NCBI GenBank assembly: GCA_017312345.1
Contig: BLAA01000001.1
Location: forward strand, 2,294,001 to 2,358,000
Origin: Candidatus Denitrolinea symbiosum
GTDB lineage: Bacteria > Chloroflexota > Anaerolineae > Anaerolineales > Villigracilaceae
Length of the DNA: 64,000 nucleotides
Direction: 5' to 3'
Below the pieces are notes generated by a model. That model saw nothing but the letters and a program-made list of their open reading frames with translations. It was not told where the DNA came from and made no database searches. The number at the start of each line of letters is the position of its first letter. Positions within the stretch are counted from its first letter, which is position 1. The position numbers and the translations under genes were made by a program. Below, piece by piece: positions 1 through 9,773 of the stretch.

Positions 1-753
1 GCGCATTTAGACCCCGAAATTCTGGTGGTGGATGAAGTACTTGCCGTTGGCGATGCGACTTTCCAAAAAAAGTGTTTGGGCAAGATGGGCGATGTGGCCC
101 AGGAAGGGCGGACGGTATTGTTTGTGAGCCACAATATGGTTGCCGTGCAATCATTGTGTACTCAAGCTATTTTGCTAGAATTTGGAAGAATAAGCTATTC
201 TGGTGAAGTCGATTCAACAGTTACAAAATACTTGAACCAAATTGATAATAATGAAATTGTAGGTTACGAAATATTGCCATCCATGAGGGAGAATGATGGT
301 AATGGTAAGCTGAAATTCGAAGAATGGTGGATTGAAGATGATGCTTCGGTAAAAAGCCGTGCTGTGCGTTCGTGCCATAAGTGCATGTTCAGAATAACTT
401 ACAAAACCGGCTCAAAAGAACCACTTTCGAAAGTATCAGTAACATTGACGATAAAGGATAATTATGGGCGGCCATTATTGTCAGGATCTACTTGGCTACT
501 AAATTCAGATTTTTCCTCAATTCCGCCGACTGGTTTTTTTTCTTGTGTCTTCGAAAATTTACCGTTAGCGCCAGGCGTATATATTTTGCACCTTTATTGT
601 AGCGTACAAAATGATAGAGTAGAACGTATAACAAATGCCGGAACATTTGAGGTTATCGCAGATGATGTTTATGGTGTTGGTAGAATTCCGCCAAATCATC
701 ATGGGGTCCTGATTGTGAAAGATTTTTATTGGACGGTTGATCCATGTTCCTGA
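1..753 (+). CDS. ABC polysaccharide exporter ATPase (Wzt/TagH-like), 5' end outside window
   Basis: The reading frame is open to base 1, so only the last 250 residues are seen and the Walker A and signature motifs lie outside the window. The visible part starts at the Walker B strand (LVVDEV, residues 8-13) with its D-loop AVGD, followed by the H-loop VSHN near residue 42. Residues from about 95 on form a beta-rich C-terminal extension typical of Wzt, which binds the finished O-chain before export. The family energises export of undecaprenyl-linked polysaccharide through a Wzm-type permease, expected upstream. The stop overlaps the next glycosyltransferase by 10 bases, so the gene belongs to the polysaccharide operon. 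The substrate cannot be told from sequence. Confidence 0.85.
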   Translation, partial: AHLDPEILVVDEVLAVGDATFQKKCLGKMGDVAQEGRTVLFVSHNMVAVQSLCTQAILLEFGRISYSGEVDSTVTKYLNQIDNNEIVGYEILPSMRENDGNGKLKFEEWWIEDDASVKSRAVRSCHKCMFRITYKTGSKEPLSKVSVTLTIKDNYGRPLLSGSTWLLNSDFSSIPPTGFFSCVFENLPLAPGVYILHLYCSVQNDRVERITNAGTFEVIADDVYGVGRIPPNHHGVLIVKDFYWTVDPCS

Positions 754-1739
754 TAACATCTCAAGATGGGTACGGCGAAATAGTGAAGCCTTTTTTAGTA
801 AGTGTTAATATTCCTGTTTATAATGCGGCTGATTATGTTGAACAAGCAGTCGAGTCTGCTTTAGCACTACCACAAACAGCTGAAGTTATCCTTGTGGAGG
901 ATTGTTCTACGGATAATAGTTGGAAAGTGTGCCAGGCTTTAGCGGCCAAATATGGTAAAGTTCATTTATACCGCCATCCCGATGGTCGAAACCATGGTTG
1001 CAGCGCGAGTCGAAGTTTGGCAGCCGAAAAAAGTACCTGTGAATATATCTCGTTTTTGGATGCCGACGATTTCTATCTTCCGGGGCGTTTTGATACGGCT
1101 GAGCAATTGTTTGGCGCGGATCCGGAATTGGAAGGAGTATATGAAGCAATAGGAGCATACGTTGAAGATGAAGTTGGACTTCAGCGATGGAAGGATGCCG
1201 GTCGGGAAGGGTTTACCCTACATACAATGACCGAATATGTTCAGCCAAGGGAATTATTTTCTACATTAATTGCCGGAAAAACAGGAAGTTTTTCGATTGT
1301 AGGGTTGGTGGTGAAACGTAACGTCTTTGAAAAAGTTGGTTATTTTGACGAAACTTTGTCGCTACACATGGATGAGATTTTTATGTTTAAGTTAGCCGCA
1401 CTTGCTAAACTTTTACCGGGGCAACTGGATAAACCCGTTGCCCTTTGGCGTGTCCATGATCACAACCGCATCTCCGCATATCGGTCGAAAAGTCTGATTT
1501 ATAAAATGAAACTCAAATGGTGGTACGCATTGTGGAAGTCGAGCCGAGGTCAATTAAATTCAGGTGATCAGCAGTTGGTGCTAAGCATGCTCATTAAACA
1601 TGGGATGTCGTTTCAACGCTTTGGCAAAGAACCCGGAAGAGGATATAGGTTAGGAAAGCTGTTATTGTGGATAATGTTATTAATGGATTGTCCCAAGTTA
1701 TTTTTTGAGATTGCTTACTGGCGCCAACTGGATTTTTAA
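744..1739 (+). CDS. Glycosyltransferase family 2
   Basis: A 331-residue GT-A-fold inverting glycosyltransferase that would transfer a sugar from a nucleotide donor to a growing glycan at the cytoplasmic face. The nucleotide-binding strand LVSVNIPVYN opens the domain, VEDCSTDNS (51-59) is the usual second-strand motif, and FLDADDFY (104-111) carries the metal-binding DxD. A late HDHNR motif fits the GT2 acceptor end. The start overlaps the exporter ATPase by 10 bases; a GTG about 14 codons in is an alternative start. The DNA is AT-rich like its neighbours. Donor and acceptor are unknown. Confidence 0.85.
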   Translation: MFLITSQDGYGEIVKPFLVSVNIPVYNAADYVEQAVESALALPQTAEVILVEDCSTDNSWKVCQALAAKYGKVHLYRHPDGRNHGCSASRSLAAEKSTCEYISFLDADDFYLPGRFDTAEQLFGADPELEGVYEAIGAYVEDEVGLQRWKDAGREGFTLHTMTEYVQPRELFSTLIAGKTGSFSIVGLVVKRNVFEKVGYFDETLSLHMDEIFMFKLAALAKLLPGQLDKPVALWRVHDHNRISAYRSKSLIYKMKLKWWYALWKSSRGQLNSGDQQLVLSMLIKHGMSFQRFGKEPGRGYRLGKLLLWIMLLMDCPKLFFEIAYWRQLDF

Positions 1740-1742
1740 ATA

Positions 1743-2951
1743 ATGATAGATTATTTTGTTGACCTTGATGAAGCCAACTTTGTTAAGGCATTGGTAAGCG
1801 TTATTATCCCTGCATATAATGCGGAGAGATGTATAACACGCGCATTGTTGAGCGCAATAAATCAAACTTATAAAGATTATGAAATTATTGTCGTCGATGA
1901 TGGATCTACTGATGGTACTTTTTCGATAATTTCCCCTTTTTTAGATGATTTGCGAATTAGATATTTCCACCAAAGCAATCGAGGCCGATCAAATGCGCGT
2001 AATCGGGGTATCCGGGAATCGCATGGAGAATACATAGCTTTTTTGGATGCCGACGATGAGTGGCTACCTGAGTTTTTAAGCACCTCTATTGCGGCATTAT
2101 GTTCAAATCACCAAATAGGATATTCTTATTCTTGGGGAAAGATGTTTAATGCTATAAATGGTGAGTTTGTTGGGGATTTTATGGGGAAACAAAAAAAAGG
2201 AGTAGCGCCAAAAAACGAGATGTTCAAGAAATTAATCTTGGGCGAAAAGATATTATTTGATTCTATTGTGGTAAAGCGTAAAACCTTGAAACAGGTTGGG
2301 GGATTAGATACCAGAATATCGGTGGCTGAAGATTGGGATTTCTCGATGAGATTGACAGCATATAGTGATGGGTACTGTACTGCGGAACCATTGGTAAATG
2401 TTTATCAGGATATTCAACATCAAAAAGAGTACCAACGGCGAAACAATTTTGAAATGTATTTGATGGTTTTTGAGAACTTGAAAAATATAAAAATAAGTGA
2501 AGAAAATCAAAGACTTATTCCTCAAAGTCTGGCAAGAGAATTATACACACGTGGAGTTGTATTATTGGCAATGGGCGATGTCGAAGAAAGCAGCCGTTTG
2601 CTAAACCGAGCGTATGATATTTATCCTAGTTTGTTTCTCAATGGGGAATTATCTTTGTCGTTCGCACACCAATTTCTTAAGTTTTATGATGGCAGCAATG
2701 AATTTTCTGATTTAATTTTTGATTTTTTCAGAAGTACTGAGAAATTTCCGAGTCTTTCATCTATTATTAATCCAAAAACAATCATATCAAGCATTTACGG
2801 ATTAATCGTTATCAGGGAATTACGATCGTCTGGGATTATTCTTCAATCTGCCATAAAAGCAGTGAAATATGATTTTTTGTGGTTAAGAAGAAAAGAATTT
2901 TTGATCAATTGTCTAAAAGCTGTTTATCGTTTAGCAATGAGGATAAAATGA
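1743..2951 (+). CDS. Glycosyltransferase family 2 with long C-terminal extension
   Basis: The 402-residue protein begins with about 230 residues of GT2 catalytic domain: LVSVIIPAYN (18-27), VDDGSTDGT (51-59) and LDADDEW (101-107), with AEDWDF further on as the acceptor-side acidic motif. The remaining 170 residues are alpha-helical and rich in aromatic residues, without a motif I recognise, and may anchor the enzyme to the membrane or to partners. It starts three bases after the previous stop and shares an ATGA overlap with the next gene, so translation is probably coupled. The specific sugar cannot be inferred. Confidence 0.85.
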   Translation: MIDYFVDLDEANFVKALVSVIIPAYNAERCITRALLSAINQTYKDYEIIVVDDGSTDGTFSIISPFLDDLRIRYFHQSNRGRSNARNRGIRESHGEYIAFLDADDEWLPEFLSTSIAALCSNHQIGYSYSWGKMFNAINGEFVGDFMGKQKKGVAPKNEMFKKLILGEKILFDSIVVKRKTLKQVGGLDTRISVAEDWDFSMRLTAYSDGYCTAEPLVNVYQDIQHQKEYQRRNNFEMYLMVFENLKNIKISEENQRLIPQSLARELYTRGVVLLAMGDVEESSRLLNRAYDIYPSLFLNGELSLSFAHQFLKFYDGSNEFSDLIFDFFRSTEKFPSLSSIINPKTIISSIYGLIVIRELRSSGIILQSAIKAVKYDFLWLRRKEFLINCLKAVYRLAMRIK

Positions 2952-4285
2952 AATTATCATATATCAACTCAGCTAGAGCCCTGAAAACTGCGCTTAATCT
3001 CAATGATATGCAAAAACTTAAAATAGCCTATATCCATACTATGACATTCCCTAATCCAGAGGCAAACGCATTTGATGCTGTTTGGTCGGCGGCAGCTCTC
3101 TCAGAGACGGTAGATACAACTTTCTTTATGCCTCGGGTTCGAGTTTCGGCGGATGCGCTGCGGACATACTATGGAATTCCTGATTTGAGTTTACAATTTC
3201 AAGCCATGTATTTACGTTATTTCCCTGATAGGTTTTGGCCGAAATTTAATGCTGAATATTATGAAAAAGCCCTTCTATCCCTTTTTCGTTTTCATCCTCG
3301 GTGGATGCGTTTTCATGGCAATAGAATCTTATATGTTCGCGATCCAAAGGAAGTGATTTTCTGGGGCGAAATGAGGAAATCACAAAAGTGGTTATGGGAT
3401 TGGATCTTCCTTTATGAAGCGCACACTCCGCTAGGATTGGACCCTAATCAATTTTATGGAGACCACCCTTTCGATGTTAACGAAGGATCAGAAGGGCAAT
3501 TTCGGCAAAGAGTATTACAAGCGACATTAAATTTTGATGAAATTATTTGTAATACACAGACGCTGGCTGACGATTTAAGGGCTTGGACACATAGTAAACT
3601 TAAGCCGCGTGTTATCAGGTTGGCGAGTCCTTTACCTCGTTTGTCTAAACCTCCGGTGCTTGATTCTTTTGGAGATCCTGTTATTTTGGGATACATCGGA
3701 ACTATTGACCAATATCGGGGTGTAAATATTTTACTGGATGCGATGCGTTATTTACCTCATAATTTTAGGTTGCGACTGGTTGGTAGATTTAGAGAAGAAA
3801 AGGGAGTTGACCCAAATTGGCTGGATGAATACACAACTGATCCTGAGATGAAAGACAGAATTGAGATCAGATTTGAAATTCCTATTCGTAATGTACTAGC
3901 AGAAATTGACAATTGTGACATTCTGTTACAGCCGGCTAGTAAGGATATTGTCGATTCTCGTTATGCAACCCCGCAAAAATCCTTTGGGTATATGGTGCGT
4001 GGAAAACCGATAGTTGTTGCGGATGTCCCTTGTCATAAGGAATTATTTCAGGATGGGGAAAATGTCATTTTTTATCCGCTTGATCCTAGAGCGCTTGCAG
4101 ATCGTATACTGTTCCTGGTCAAACATCCCAACCTAGCGAAAAAAATAGCCGAAGGCGCCTGGAAACAATCCGTTGACTATACCTTTTCAAGAAGAGCAAG
4201 CGAGATAATTTCTTTGGCGCAGGAAGTTATTTCAGAAAGATCTTCTGCTAGTAGAAATTCTTTTAGGAAGCCTCATGAAAACTAA
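2948..4285 (+). CDS. Glycosyltransferase family 4 (GT-B)
   Basis: I take the ATG at 2948, which overlaps the preceding stop as ATGA and gives 445 residues; the frame is open further upstream inside the previous gene but that would be a 73-base overlap. The C-terminal half has the GT4 pattern: ILGYIGTIDQYRGVNILLDA (start of the second Rossmann domain), RLVGRF, and ATPQKSFGYMVRGKPIV in the donor-binding loop. The loop has glycine where many relatives of this subtype carry glutamate (EYM), so donor contacts may differ. It is a cytoplasmic retaining transferase in the polysaccharide operon. Confidence 0.8.
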   Translation: MKLSYINSARALKTALNLNDMQKLKIAYIHTMTFPNPEANAFDAVWSAAALSETVDTTFFMPRVRVSADALRTYYGIPDLSLQFQAMYLRYFPDRFWPKFNAEYYEKALLSLFRFHPRWMRFHGNRILYVRDPKEVIFWGEMRKSQKWLWDWIFLYEAHTPLGLDPNQFYGDHPFDVNEGSEGQFRQRVLQATLNFDEIICNTQTLADDLRAWTHSKLKPRVIRLASPLPRLSKPPVLDSFGDPVILGYIGTIDQYRGVNILLDAMRYLPHNFRLRLVGRFREEKGVDPNWLDEYTTDPEMKDRIEIRFEIPIRNVLAEIDNCDILLQPASKDIVDSRYATPQKSFGYMVRGKPIVVADVPCHKELFQDGENVIFYPLDPRALADRILFLVKHPNLAKKIAEGAWKQSVDYTFSRRASEIISLAQEVISERSSASRNSFRKPHEN

Positions 4286-5072
4286 CCGGCTAAAAATATG
4301 GAAAAACGAAAGAATTGTTTTTTATTACAATCATGCAGATGCAAGTTTTTGGGACGCTGAGTGGGAAAATGTCATCACTAAGGATTATTATAAGAAATAT
4401 GAAGCAGGAAATTTGGATGAGATTGGCTACTTTTTTGAGAAATATTTTCGTAAGGACGATTTTATTTTAGAAGCAGGTTGTGGTACTGCTCAATATGTTG
4501 TGGCTTTACTGGCAAGAGGTTTTCATAATATTGAAGGAATTGACTGGGGCCAGAAAACAATCAATACGGTGAAGGCAATTTATCCTGATCTCCCTGTCTA
4601 TGTGGGTAATGTGATGAAAATTGAGAAAGAAGATAATTATTATGATGGTTATGTATCTTTGGGAGTGGTTGAACATCGCGAACTAGGGCCAGAGCCATAT
4701 CTGGATGAGGCTTACCGAGTTTTGAAGCCGGGGGGATATGCTATTATTACAGTACCCTATATAAATTCACTGCGCTGCATTAAGGGCCGTTTGGGCTTTT
4801 ATCGAAATGCTAAAAATATCTCCGCTAAAAATTTCTATCAATATGCTTTTAATAAAAAAGAATTCTCTGATTTGTTGGAGAAAACAGGATTTAGTATTAT
4901 CGAGAGTCGAGGCATTGCTGGATATTTCGGCTTGATAGAAGAATTGCCTGCTTTATTTCGGTTTTTTGATCGTATTCCCGGCGGCTGGAAAATTAAGCAG
5001 TGGCTGAAGCGAGTAGATGCAATCCAATTTTCTAGTCATATGATAATATTTGTATGCCAAAAAAAATATTAG
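4275..5072 (+). CDS. SAM-dependent class I methyltransferase
   Basis: A 265-residue protein with motif I EAGCGT (66-71), an acidic residue after the second strand (GIDWG), and the motif IV/VI stretch LGVVEHRE ... VLKPGGYAIITVP, which is the Methyltransf_11/25 pattern. It would methylate a sugar hydroxyl or a chain-terminal group, as methyltransferases inside O-chain clusters often do, but a small-molecule or protein target is not excluded. It overlaps the upstream GT4 by 11 bases and the downstream GT4 by 19 bases, so all three are probably co-translated. Confidence 0.8.
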   Translation: MKTNRLKIWKNERIVFYYNHADASFWDAEWENVITKDYYKKYEAGNLDEIGYFFEKYFRKDDFILEAGCGTAQYVVALLARGFHNIEGIDWGQKTINTVKAIYPDLPVYVGNVMKIEKEDNYYDGYVSLGVVEHRELGPEPYLDEAYRVLKPGGYAIITVPYINSLRCIKGRLGFYRNAKNISAKNFYQYAFNKKEFSDLLEKTGFSIIESRGIAGYFGLIEELPALFRFFDRIPGGWKIKQWLKRVDAIQFSSHMIIFVCQKKY

Positions 5073-6298
5073 TTATTACTTCGCACTATCCTCCATATCA
5101 TATTGGAGGTTACGAGCTAAGAATCAAAGATATATTGGAGCAATTAACTGATAGAGGATATAAGATCCGCGTTGTGACTTCTATGAAAGAAGGAACTCTG
5201 AAATTATCTGCTCATATATATCGATATGAAGTTGTCAGGAAGTTGCACAGAAGAAAGAAAGCCAGGTGTTTTATTGAAGAATTAATCTTTGATTTACAGG
5301 ATACTGCGTTGCTTGATAGGCAAATTAAGGGCTTTGCACCAGACATTCTTTACTTAGCGCATATTATGCCCTTATCTAAGGCAATTATACCGTTTTTGGC
5401 GGAACGAAAAACCTCTCTGGTGTTCGATGAAGGTGGCATGGGGGTAATTGCTTCCTGGGAAAACAGAGGCCGTTGGTTTTATTTTATTGAAGAATACGTT
5501 AGCCGATATGCCATTCTGAATAAATTAAAACCTTCGATAATTGATTTGATTTGTAAAATTAGCCAAAACCGGCTTAAGCCGAAATGGTTGTGGCCTACGA
5601 AAGTGAAGGTTATTTTCAACAGCGAACTAAATTATAACAACACGATCTCAAGAAATATTCCAATCGGAGACGCACTGGTGGTACGATCTGGAATCGACAC
5701 GGAAAAATTCGATTTTCTGCCTAGAGAGAAACTTGGCTTGCCAATTCTTTTGATCGTTCCTGGGAGGATCGAACCCCCAAAAGGGCAGATGGACGCGGTC
5801 AGGCTACTTGACAAATTAATGGAATCTGGGCTGGATGGGAAAATGATTTTTGTTGGGGAAAATTTTTCCAAAACATACTTTCTGGAGGTAACTGCTGCCA
5901 TTCAGAAATTGCGTTTGGAGGATAAGATCGCCTTTTTTCCCATGCTCACGCAAGATGAATTAAAAAATTTGTATCACGCGGCGGATATTTGTTTTTTTCC
6001 GAGCCATCATAAAACCGGATATTCGCGAGTGCCGTTGGAAGCCATGGCGAGTGGTTGTATCGTAGTCTCTTATGGAAATGAAGGCTCGAATGAGATTATT
6101 CAGCATGGTAGGACCGGTTTTTTGGTTAGGCCGGGAGATTATGCGGAAATAATCAGTATTGTTGAAGAACTGAAAGTGAATTCAAGAATGGTTTGGGAAG
6201 TCACGGCTGGAGCGCGAAGAGAGATCGAGGAAAATTGTACCTTGCAAAGATATATAGATGAAATTGAGAAGGTTTTATCTGAAGCGATTAGATCTTAA
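5054..6298 (+). CDS. Glycosyltransferase family 4 with altered E-x7-E motif
   Basis: A 414-residue GT-B transferase. The N-terminal domain opens with ILVITSHYPPYHIGGYELR, the glycine-rich acceptor-side loop of GT4 enzymes. The C-terminal domain begins at LLIVPGRIEPPKGQ and has KMIFVGE and the nucleotide-binding loop GYSRVPLEAMASG. The first glutamate of the usual E-x7-E pair is a threonine here, while the second is kept, so activity or donor preference may be unusual. The start overlaps the methyltransferase by 19 bases. About 90 bases follow before the next gene, holding no recognisable signal. Confidence 0.85.
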   Translation: MPKKILVITSHYPPYHIGGYELRIKDILEQLTDRGYKIRVVTSMKEGTLKLSAHIYRYEVVRKLHRRKKARCFIEELIFDLQDTALLDRQIKGFAPDILYLAHIMPLSKAIIPFLAERKTSLVFDEGGMGVIASWENRGRWFYFIEEYVSRYAILNKLKPSIIDLICKISQNRLKPKWLWPTKVKVIFNSELNYNNTISRNIPIGDALVVRSGIDTEKFDFLPREKLGLPILLIVPGRIEPPKGQMDAVRLLDKLMESGLDGKMIFVGENFSKTYFLEVTAAIQKLRLEDKIAFFPMLTQDELKNLYHAADICFFPSHHKTGYSRVPLEAMASGCIVVSYGNEGSNEIIQHGRTGFLVRPGDYAEIISIVEELKVNSRMVWEVTAGARREIEENCTLQRYIDEIEKVLSEAIRS

Positions 6299-6388
6299 TC
6301 GGCATCTTTTGTTGCGATAAAAGCCATCGACGCAGAAATTCTGAAAACTGCCACAACCTCTGATATCGTGGTGAATCTGAGTTCATCT

Positions 6389-7354
6389 ATGAAAAATATT
6401 CCTGTTGTATCGGTGATTATGCCGACATATAATCATGCCAAATATCTTCGAAGATCGATAGATTCTGTACTGGCGCAAACTTTTCCTGCTTGGGAATTGG
6501 TTATATGGAATGATGGCTCTATAGACGAGACTGAAAATGTGGTGAGATCTTATCAAGATAAACGAATTAAATATTTTTTCGATGGAAATCATGGAGTCGC
6601 GTACGCCCGGAACCGGGCAATAGAATATTCCTTAGGTGAGTATTTGGCTTTTTTAGATTCTGATGACGAATGGGGCGCCAAGAAATTAGCCGATCAAGTA
6701 GAGATTATGAGTTCATATCCGCAACTGGACGTCCTTTTTGGGGATTTTTTGAATATAGATTTGAATACTAATCTAAAAGAATCTGGATTTGAACAAACTT
6801 CAAAGGGAGTAAAGTTATTAAATGTGGAGCAAATAGCCGGGAACTTGTTCTTTATTAAAAGCGGAATGCCGGAAAGTTTAGTTGTTTCGAATTTTATCTG
6901 TCCTAGCTCCGTTTTGATGCGACGAGAAATATTAGAAAAAGTAGGCTTCTTTAATGAGGCGTTGAATGGTCCAGAGGATTTCGAATTGTGGTGGCGATTA
7001 AGTTTGGCAGATGCCCATTTTGCATACATTAGCAGGATATGCGTCACTCGATATAAACTTTTAGGAAGCCTGAGTAGTCCAAACATTTCAACATACGAAA
7101 ATAAAATCAAGGCATTGGATTACAGTTTCCAGGCAACAATGATAGTAAAACGTGAGAAGTTAATTTCCTCCTTGAAGCGTTCGTATAAAAGAACTTGGCA
7201 AAATCTTATTCCCTTGTATGGGAAAAATGGGAACGCGAAGCGGATGATATGGGCATTTGTTCAGTCAATTAAATATGGGATAGATTTGTATTCAGTTCGA
7301 CTGTTATTCGAATCTGTAGAAAATCTTATTAAGTTTAATCGTGGGCTGCGATAA
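6389..7354 (+). CDS. Glycosyltransferase family 2
   Basis: I place the start at the ATG at 6389 (MKNIPVVSVIMPTYN), giving 321 residues; two GTG codons at 6368 and 6371 in the same frame are alternatives and none has a strong ribosome-binding site. The GT-A domain shows VVSVIMPTYNHA, IWNDGSIDET and the metal-binding FLDSDDEW; GPEDFELWWR is the acidic acceptor-side motif. The domain is followed by about 90 helical residues. It is one of four GT2 enzymes in the cluster and is AT-rich like them. The donor sugar is unknown. Confidence 0.83.
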   Translation: MKNIPVVSVIMPTYNHAKYLRRSIDSVLAQTFPAWELVIWNDGSIDETENVVRSYQDKRIKYFFDGNHGVAYARNRAIEYSLGEYLAFLDSDDEWGAKKLADQVEIMSSYPQLDVLFGDFLNIDLNTNLKESGFEQTSKGVKLLNVEQIAGNLFFIKSGMPESLVVSNFICPSSVLMRREILEKVGFFNEALNGPEDFELWWRLSLADAHFAYISRICVTRYKLLGSLSSPNISTYENKIKALDYSFQATMIVKREKLISSLKRSYKRTWQNLIPLYGKNGNAKRMIWAFVQSIKYGIDLYSVRLLFESVENLIKFNRGLR

Positions 7355-7360
7355 AGTATT

Positions 7361-8566
7361 ATGGTTGATGAAATAGAGGTATGCCTTGTAACGCTGTATT
7401 ATTATCCAGTTTTGTCTGGGGCAACCGAGCGTTTTCGACGCTATGTTCCGAAGCTACTTGAGCGGGGCGTTAAGTTGCACGTGATGACCATCCAACACTC
7501 GGATGTTCCTTCGCATGAAATAGTGGATGGGATAGAGATTGACCGTTTTCCGATAGCGTCTTCTGATAAGGACTTATCAGCTGCCTTACTACATCGCGTG
7601 ATAGAAAAATGGAAAACTGCTTCACGTTATCCCGACATACTTCAGATTATTAGTCACTCGATCTATGGAACACCGCAGGTGTGGCGCGCTAGATGGATGG
7701 GAATTCCGTGCTTAAATACAATTACGATGAGTCCAATGAACGTTACTGCAGCGACTACTCGAATTAAGGTAATGATTTATCAATGGATAAAAAATTTGCC
7801 ATTTAACGCATTGATTGCGAGCAGTAGCGTCGTCGCTGAAACCCTGGCAGGGCAAGGCGTTTCTCGGAGCCGTATTGAAATAATTCCCAACGGGGTGGAT
7901 CTTCAACGTTTCAAGCCCTGCGATTCCAAGATACAGCGAAATAAAATCCGCTTTAAATTAGGTTTTTCAGAAGATGATGAAATCCTTCTTTTTGTTGGAT
8001 TTGTTTCTTCTCGAAAGGGGGTAGATGTACTTCTCCAGGCTTGGCCCCAAATTATTGCTCGGCGGCCAAAAGCATATCTTCTGTTAGTGGGGCCGCGACA
8101 TAGTCATCCAATAGGGTATAAAAATATTGATCCCGCCGAGAAAATGTTTGCCGAGAAGGTCGACGCATTAATATCGAATTCTCCAATGCCAGAACGAATT
8201 AAATTTACTGGAGAAGTTGAAAATGTTGAGGATTATTTGTGCATAGCGGATGTATTTGTATTACCTTCCAGACTCGAAGGATTTGCTAATGTTGTTGCGG
8301 AGGCGATGGCTTCCGGCTTACCATGTATCTTAACGCCCTATCAAGGCTTACCGGAAGAATTTGGCAATCCGGGACAAGAGTATATTTTGGGGTCATATGA
8401 TCCGGATGACTTGGCAGAATCAATCGTCTTGTTGCTGGAAAATCAAAGCAAGAGAGATGTTATCGGAAGAGCAGCTCGTAATTGGGTGGAGAAAAACCTG
8501 GATGTTGAGAAAAGTATAGATTCGTTTGAGTTACTGTATCGGCGGTTGATGCTAACAAAACTATAA
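7361..8566 (+). CDS. Glycosyltransferase family 4
   Basis: A 401-residue GT-B enzyme. The N-terminal domain has LVTLYYYPVLSGATERFRR; the interdomain strand IEIIPNGVDLQRF is the classic GT4 linker; the C-terminal domain has LFVGFVSSRKGVDVLLQAW and the complete E-x7-E pair in LEGFANVVAEAMASG. The catalytic architecture is therefore intact. It is separated from the preceding GT2 by six bases and from the next GT4 by 14 bases that include an AAAGGA ribosome-binding site. It would add one sugar to the lipid-linked repeat unit. Confidence 0.87.
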   Translation: MVDEIEVCLVTLYYYPVLSGATERFRRYVPKLLERGVKLHVMTIQHSDVPSHEIVDGIEIDRFPIASSDKDLSAALLHRVIEKWKTASRYPDILQIISHSIYGTPQVWRARWMGIPCLNTITMSPMNVTAATTRIKVMIYQWIKNLPFNALIASSSVVAETLAGQGVSRSRIEIIPNGVDLQRFKPCDSKIQRNKIRFKLGFSEDDEILLFVGFVSSRKGVDVLLQAWPQIIARRPKAYLLLVGPRHSHPIGYKNIDPAEKMFAEKVDALISNSPMPERIKFTGEVENVEDYLCIADVFVLPSRLEGFANVVAEAMASGLPCILTPYQGLPEEFGNPGQEYILGSYDPDDLAESIVLLLENQSKRDVIGRAARNWVEKNLDVEKSIDSFELLYRRLMLTKL

Positions 8567-8580
8567 AAGGAATCCTATCG

Positions 8581-9750
8581 ATGCGCATTTTCTGTTTTAC
8601 GGATAGATTTTTACCTACGATTGGTGGCGCCGAACTGGCTGTTCATAATTTGGCTGAAGGGTTGGTTTCATTAGGCCATGAAGTTTTAGTCAGTACATCT
8701 ACGCGTCAAGGATATCCTGCCCATCGCCATAATTATGAGCTTGAACGGTTTTGGCTTCCGCGTGGCTCTGAGAGATTTGGGTTTGTTGAATGGTGGATAG
8801 GCTGGCACTTAGTTAGAAGCATCAGCAGATGGCGTCCAGATATTGTTCAGATAAACTATGCTTGGCCAGGAGGATATGCAGCTATTAAGAACAAGAACAG
8901 AATTAAAGTCCCCATTATTATTACCTCGCATGGTAGCGATATACAATACATACCTGAAATTGGCTACGGAGATCGTTTGAATCCAAAAAGAGATCGTATG
9001 ATTGTTCATGCCCTTCGTCATGCAGACGGTCTGATTGCAATTAGCAATGATATTTATAATGAATATGTCAAATTGGGCGTTAGCGAACAGTTAATCACGT
9101 TGATCCCTAATGGAATATGCTTTCATACATTAGCGAGAAGAAACGAACAAGCTCGTCGTTCCTTGGGGATAAATTCCGGTCAGCTGGTAATTCTGGCAGT
9201 TGGTAGAAATCATCCCAAGAAAGGATTTAATTACTTAATTCAGGCGATGTCTCTAATAGCCCCTAAAAACCCGGTTGCATTATGTCTCATTGTAGGAAAA
9301 GGTGTGAGTTCCCTTGCGCCAGTTGTAGAGCAAATGGGTGTTACCGAACATGTTCGCTTATGTAGTCAAGCTTTGCCCGTGGGGATTGATTTTTCTGGGC
9401 GCATTATGCCCGATAGTGAAAAAATTGAAACATACTTCAAGGCAGCAGATATTTATGCAATGCCATCATTGATTGAAGGAATGCCTCTTGTTGCCTTGGA
9501 GGCGATGGCTAGCGGGTTGCCGCTTATAGCGAGTTTACAAGGGGCGAGCGAAGATCTGGTCGTTGATGGAAAAAATGGTTTGTTGATTCCGGCTGAGGAT
9601 GTTTCGGCATTAGCGGATGCTCTTCAGGTACTATTGGGAGATAAAAAACTTAGAAAAATGATGGGGAATGTTTCGCGATTAAAAGCAAAATCTTATGATC
9701 GCGATCATATAGCTAACGAGCATTTAAGATATTTTAAGAAGTTTATTTAG
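8581..9750 (+). CDS. Glycosyltransferase family 4
   Basis: A 389-residue GT-B transferase preceded by AAAAGGAATCC as ribosome-binding site. Visible elements are FLPTIGGAELAVHNLAEGL at the N-terminus, SHGSDIQY in the acceptor domain, LIPNGI at the linker, VGRNHPKKGFNYLIQAM at the start of the donor domain and IEGMPLVALEAMASGLPLIA with both catalytic-loop glutamates. It is well conserved in form and probably active. It lies between another GT4 and the putative polymerase, in the AT-rich part of the cluster. Confidence 0.87.
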   Translation: MRIFCFTDRFLPTIGGAELAVHNLAEGLVSLGHEVLVSTSTRQGYPAHRHNYELERFWLPRGSERFGFVEWWIGWHLVRSISRWRPDIVQINYAWPGGYAAIKNKNRIKVPIIITSHGSDIQYIPEIGYGDRLNPKRDRMIVHALRHADGLIAISNDIYNEYVKLGVSEQLITLIPNGICFHTLARRNEQARRSLGINSGQLVILAVGRNHPKKGFNYLIQAMSLIAPKNPVALCLIVGKGVSSLAPVVEQMGVTEHVRLCSQALPVGIDFSGRIMPDSEKIETYFKAADIYAMPSLIEGMPLVALEAMASGLPLIASLQGASEDLVVDGKNGLLIPAEDVSALADALQVLLGDKKLRKMMGNVSRLKAKSYDRDHIANEHLRYFKKFI

Positions 9751-9773
9751 AATTCTTTCATGCGAGAGTAATC

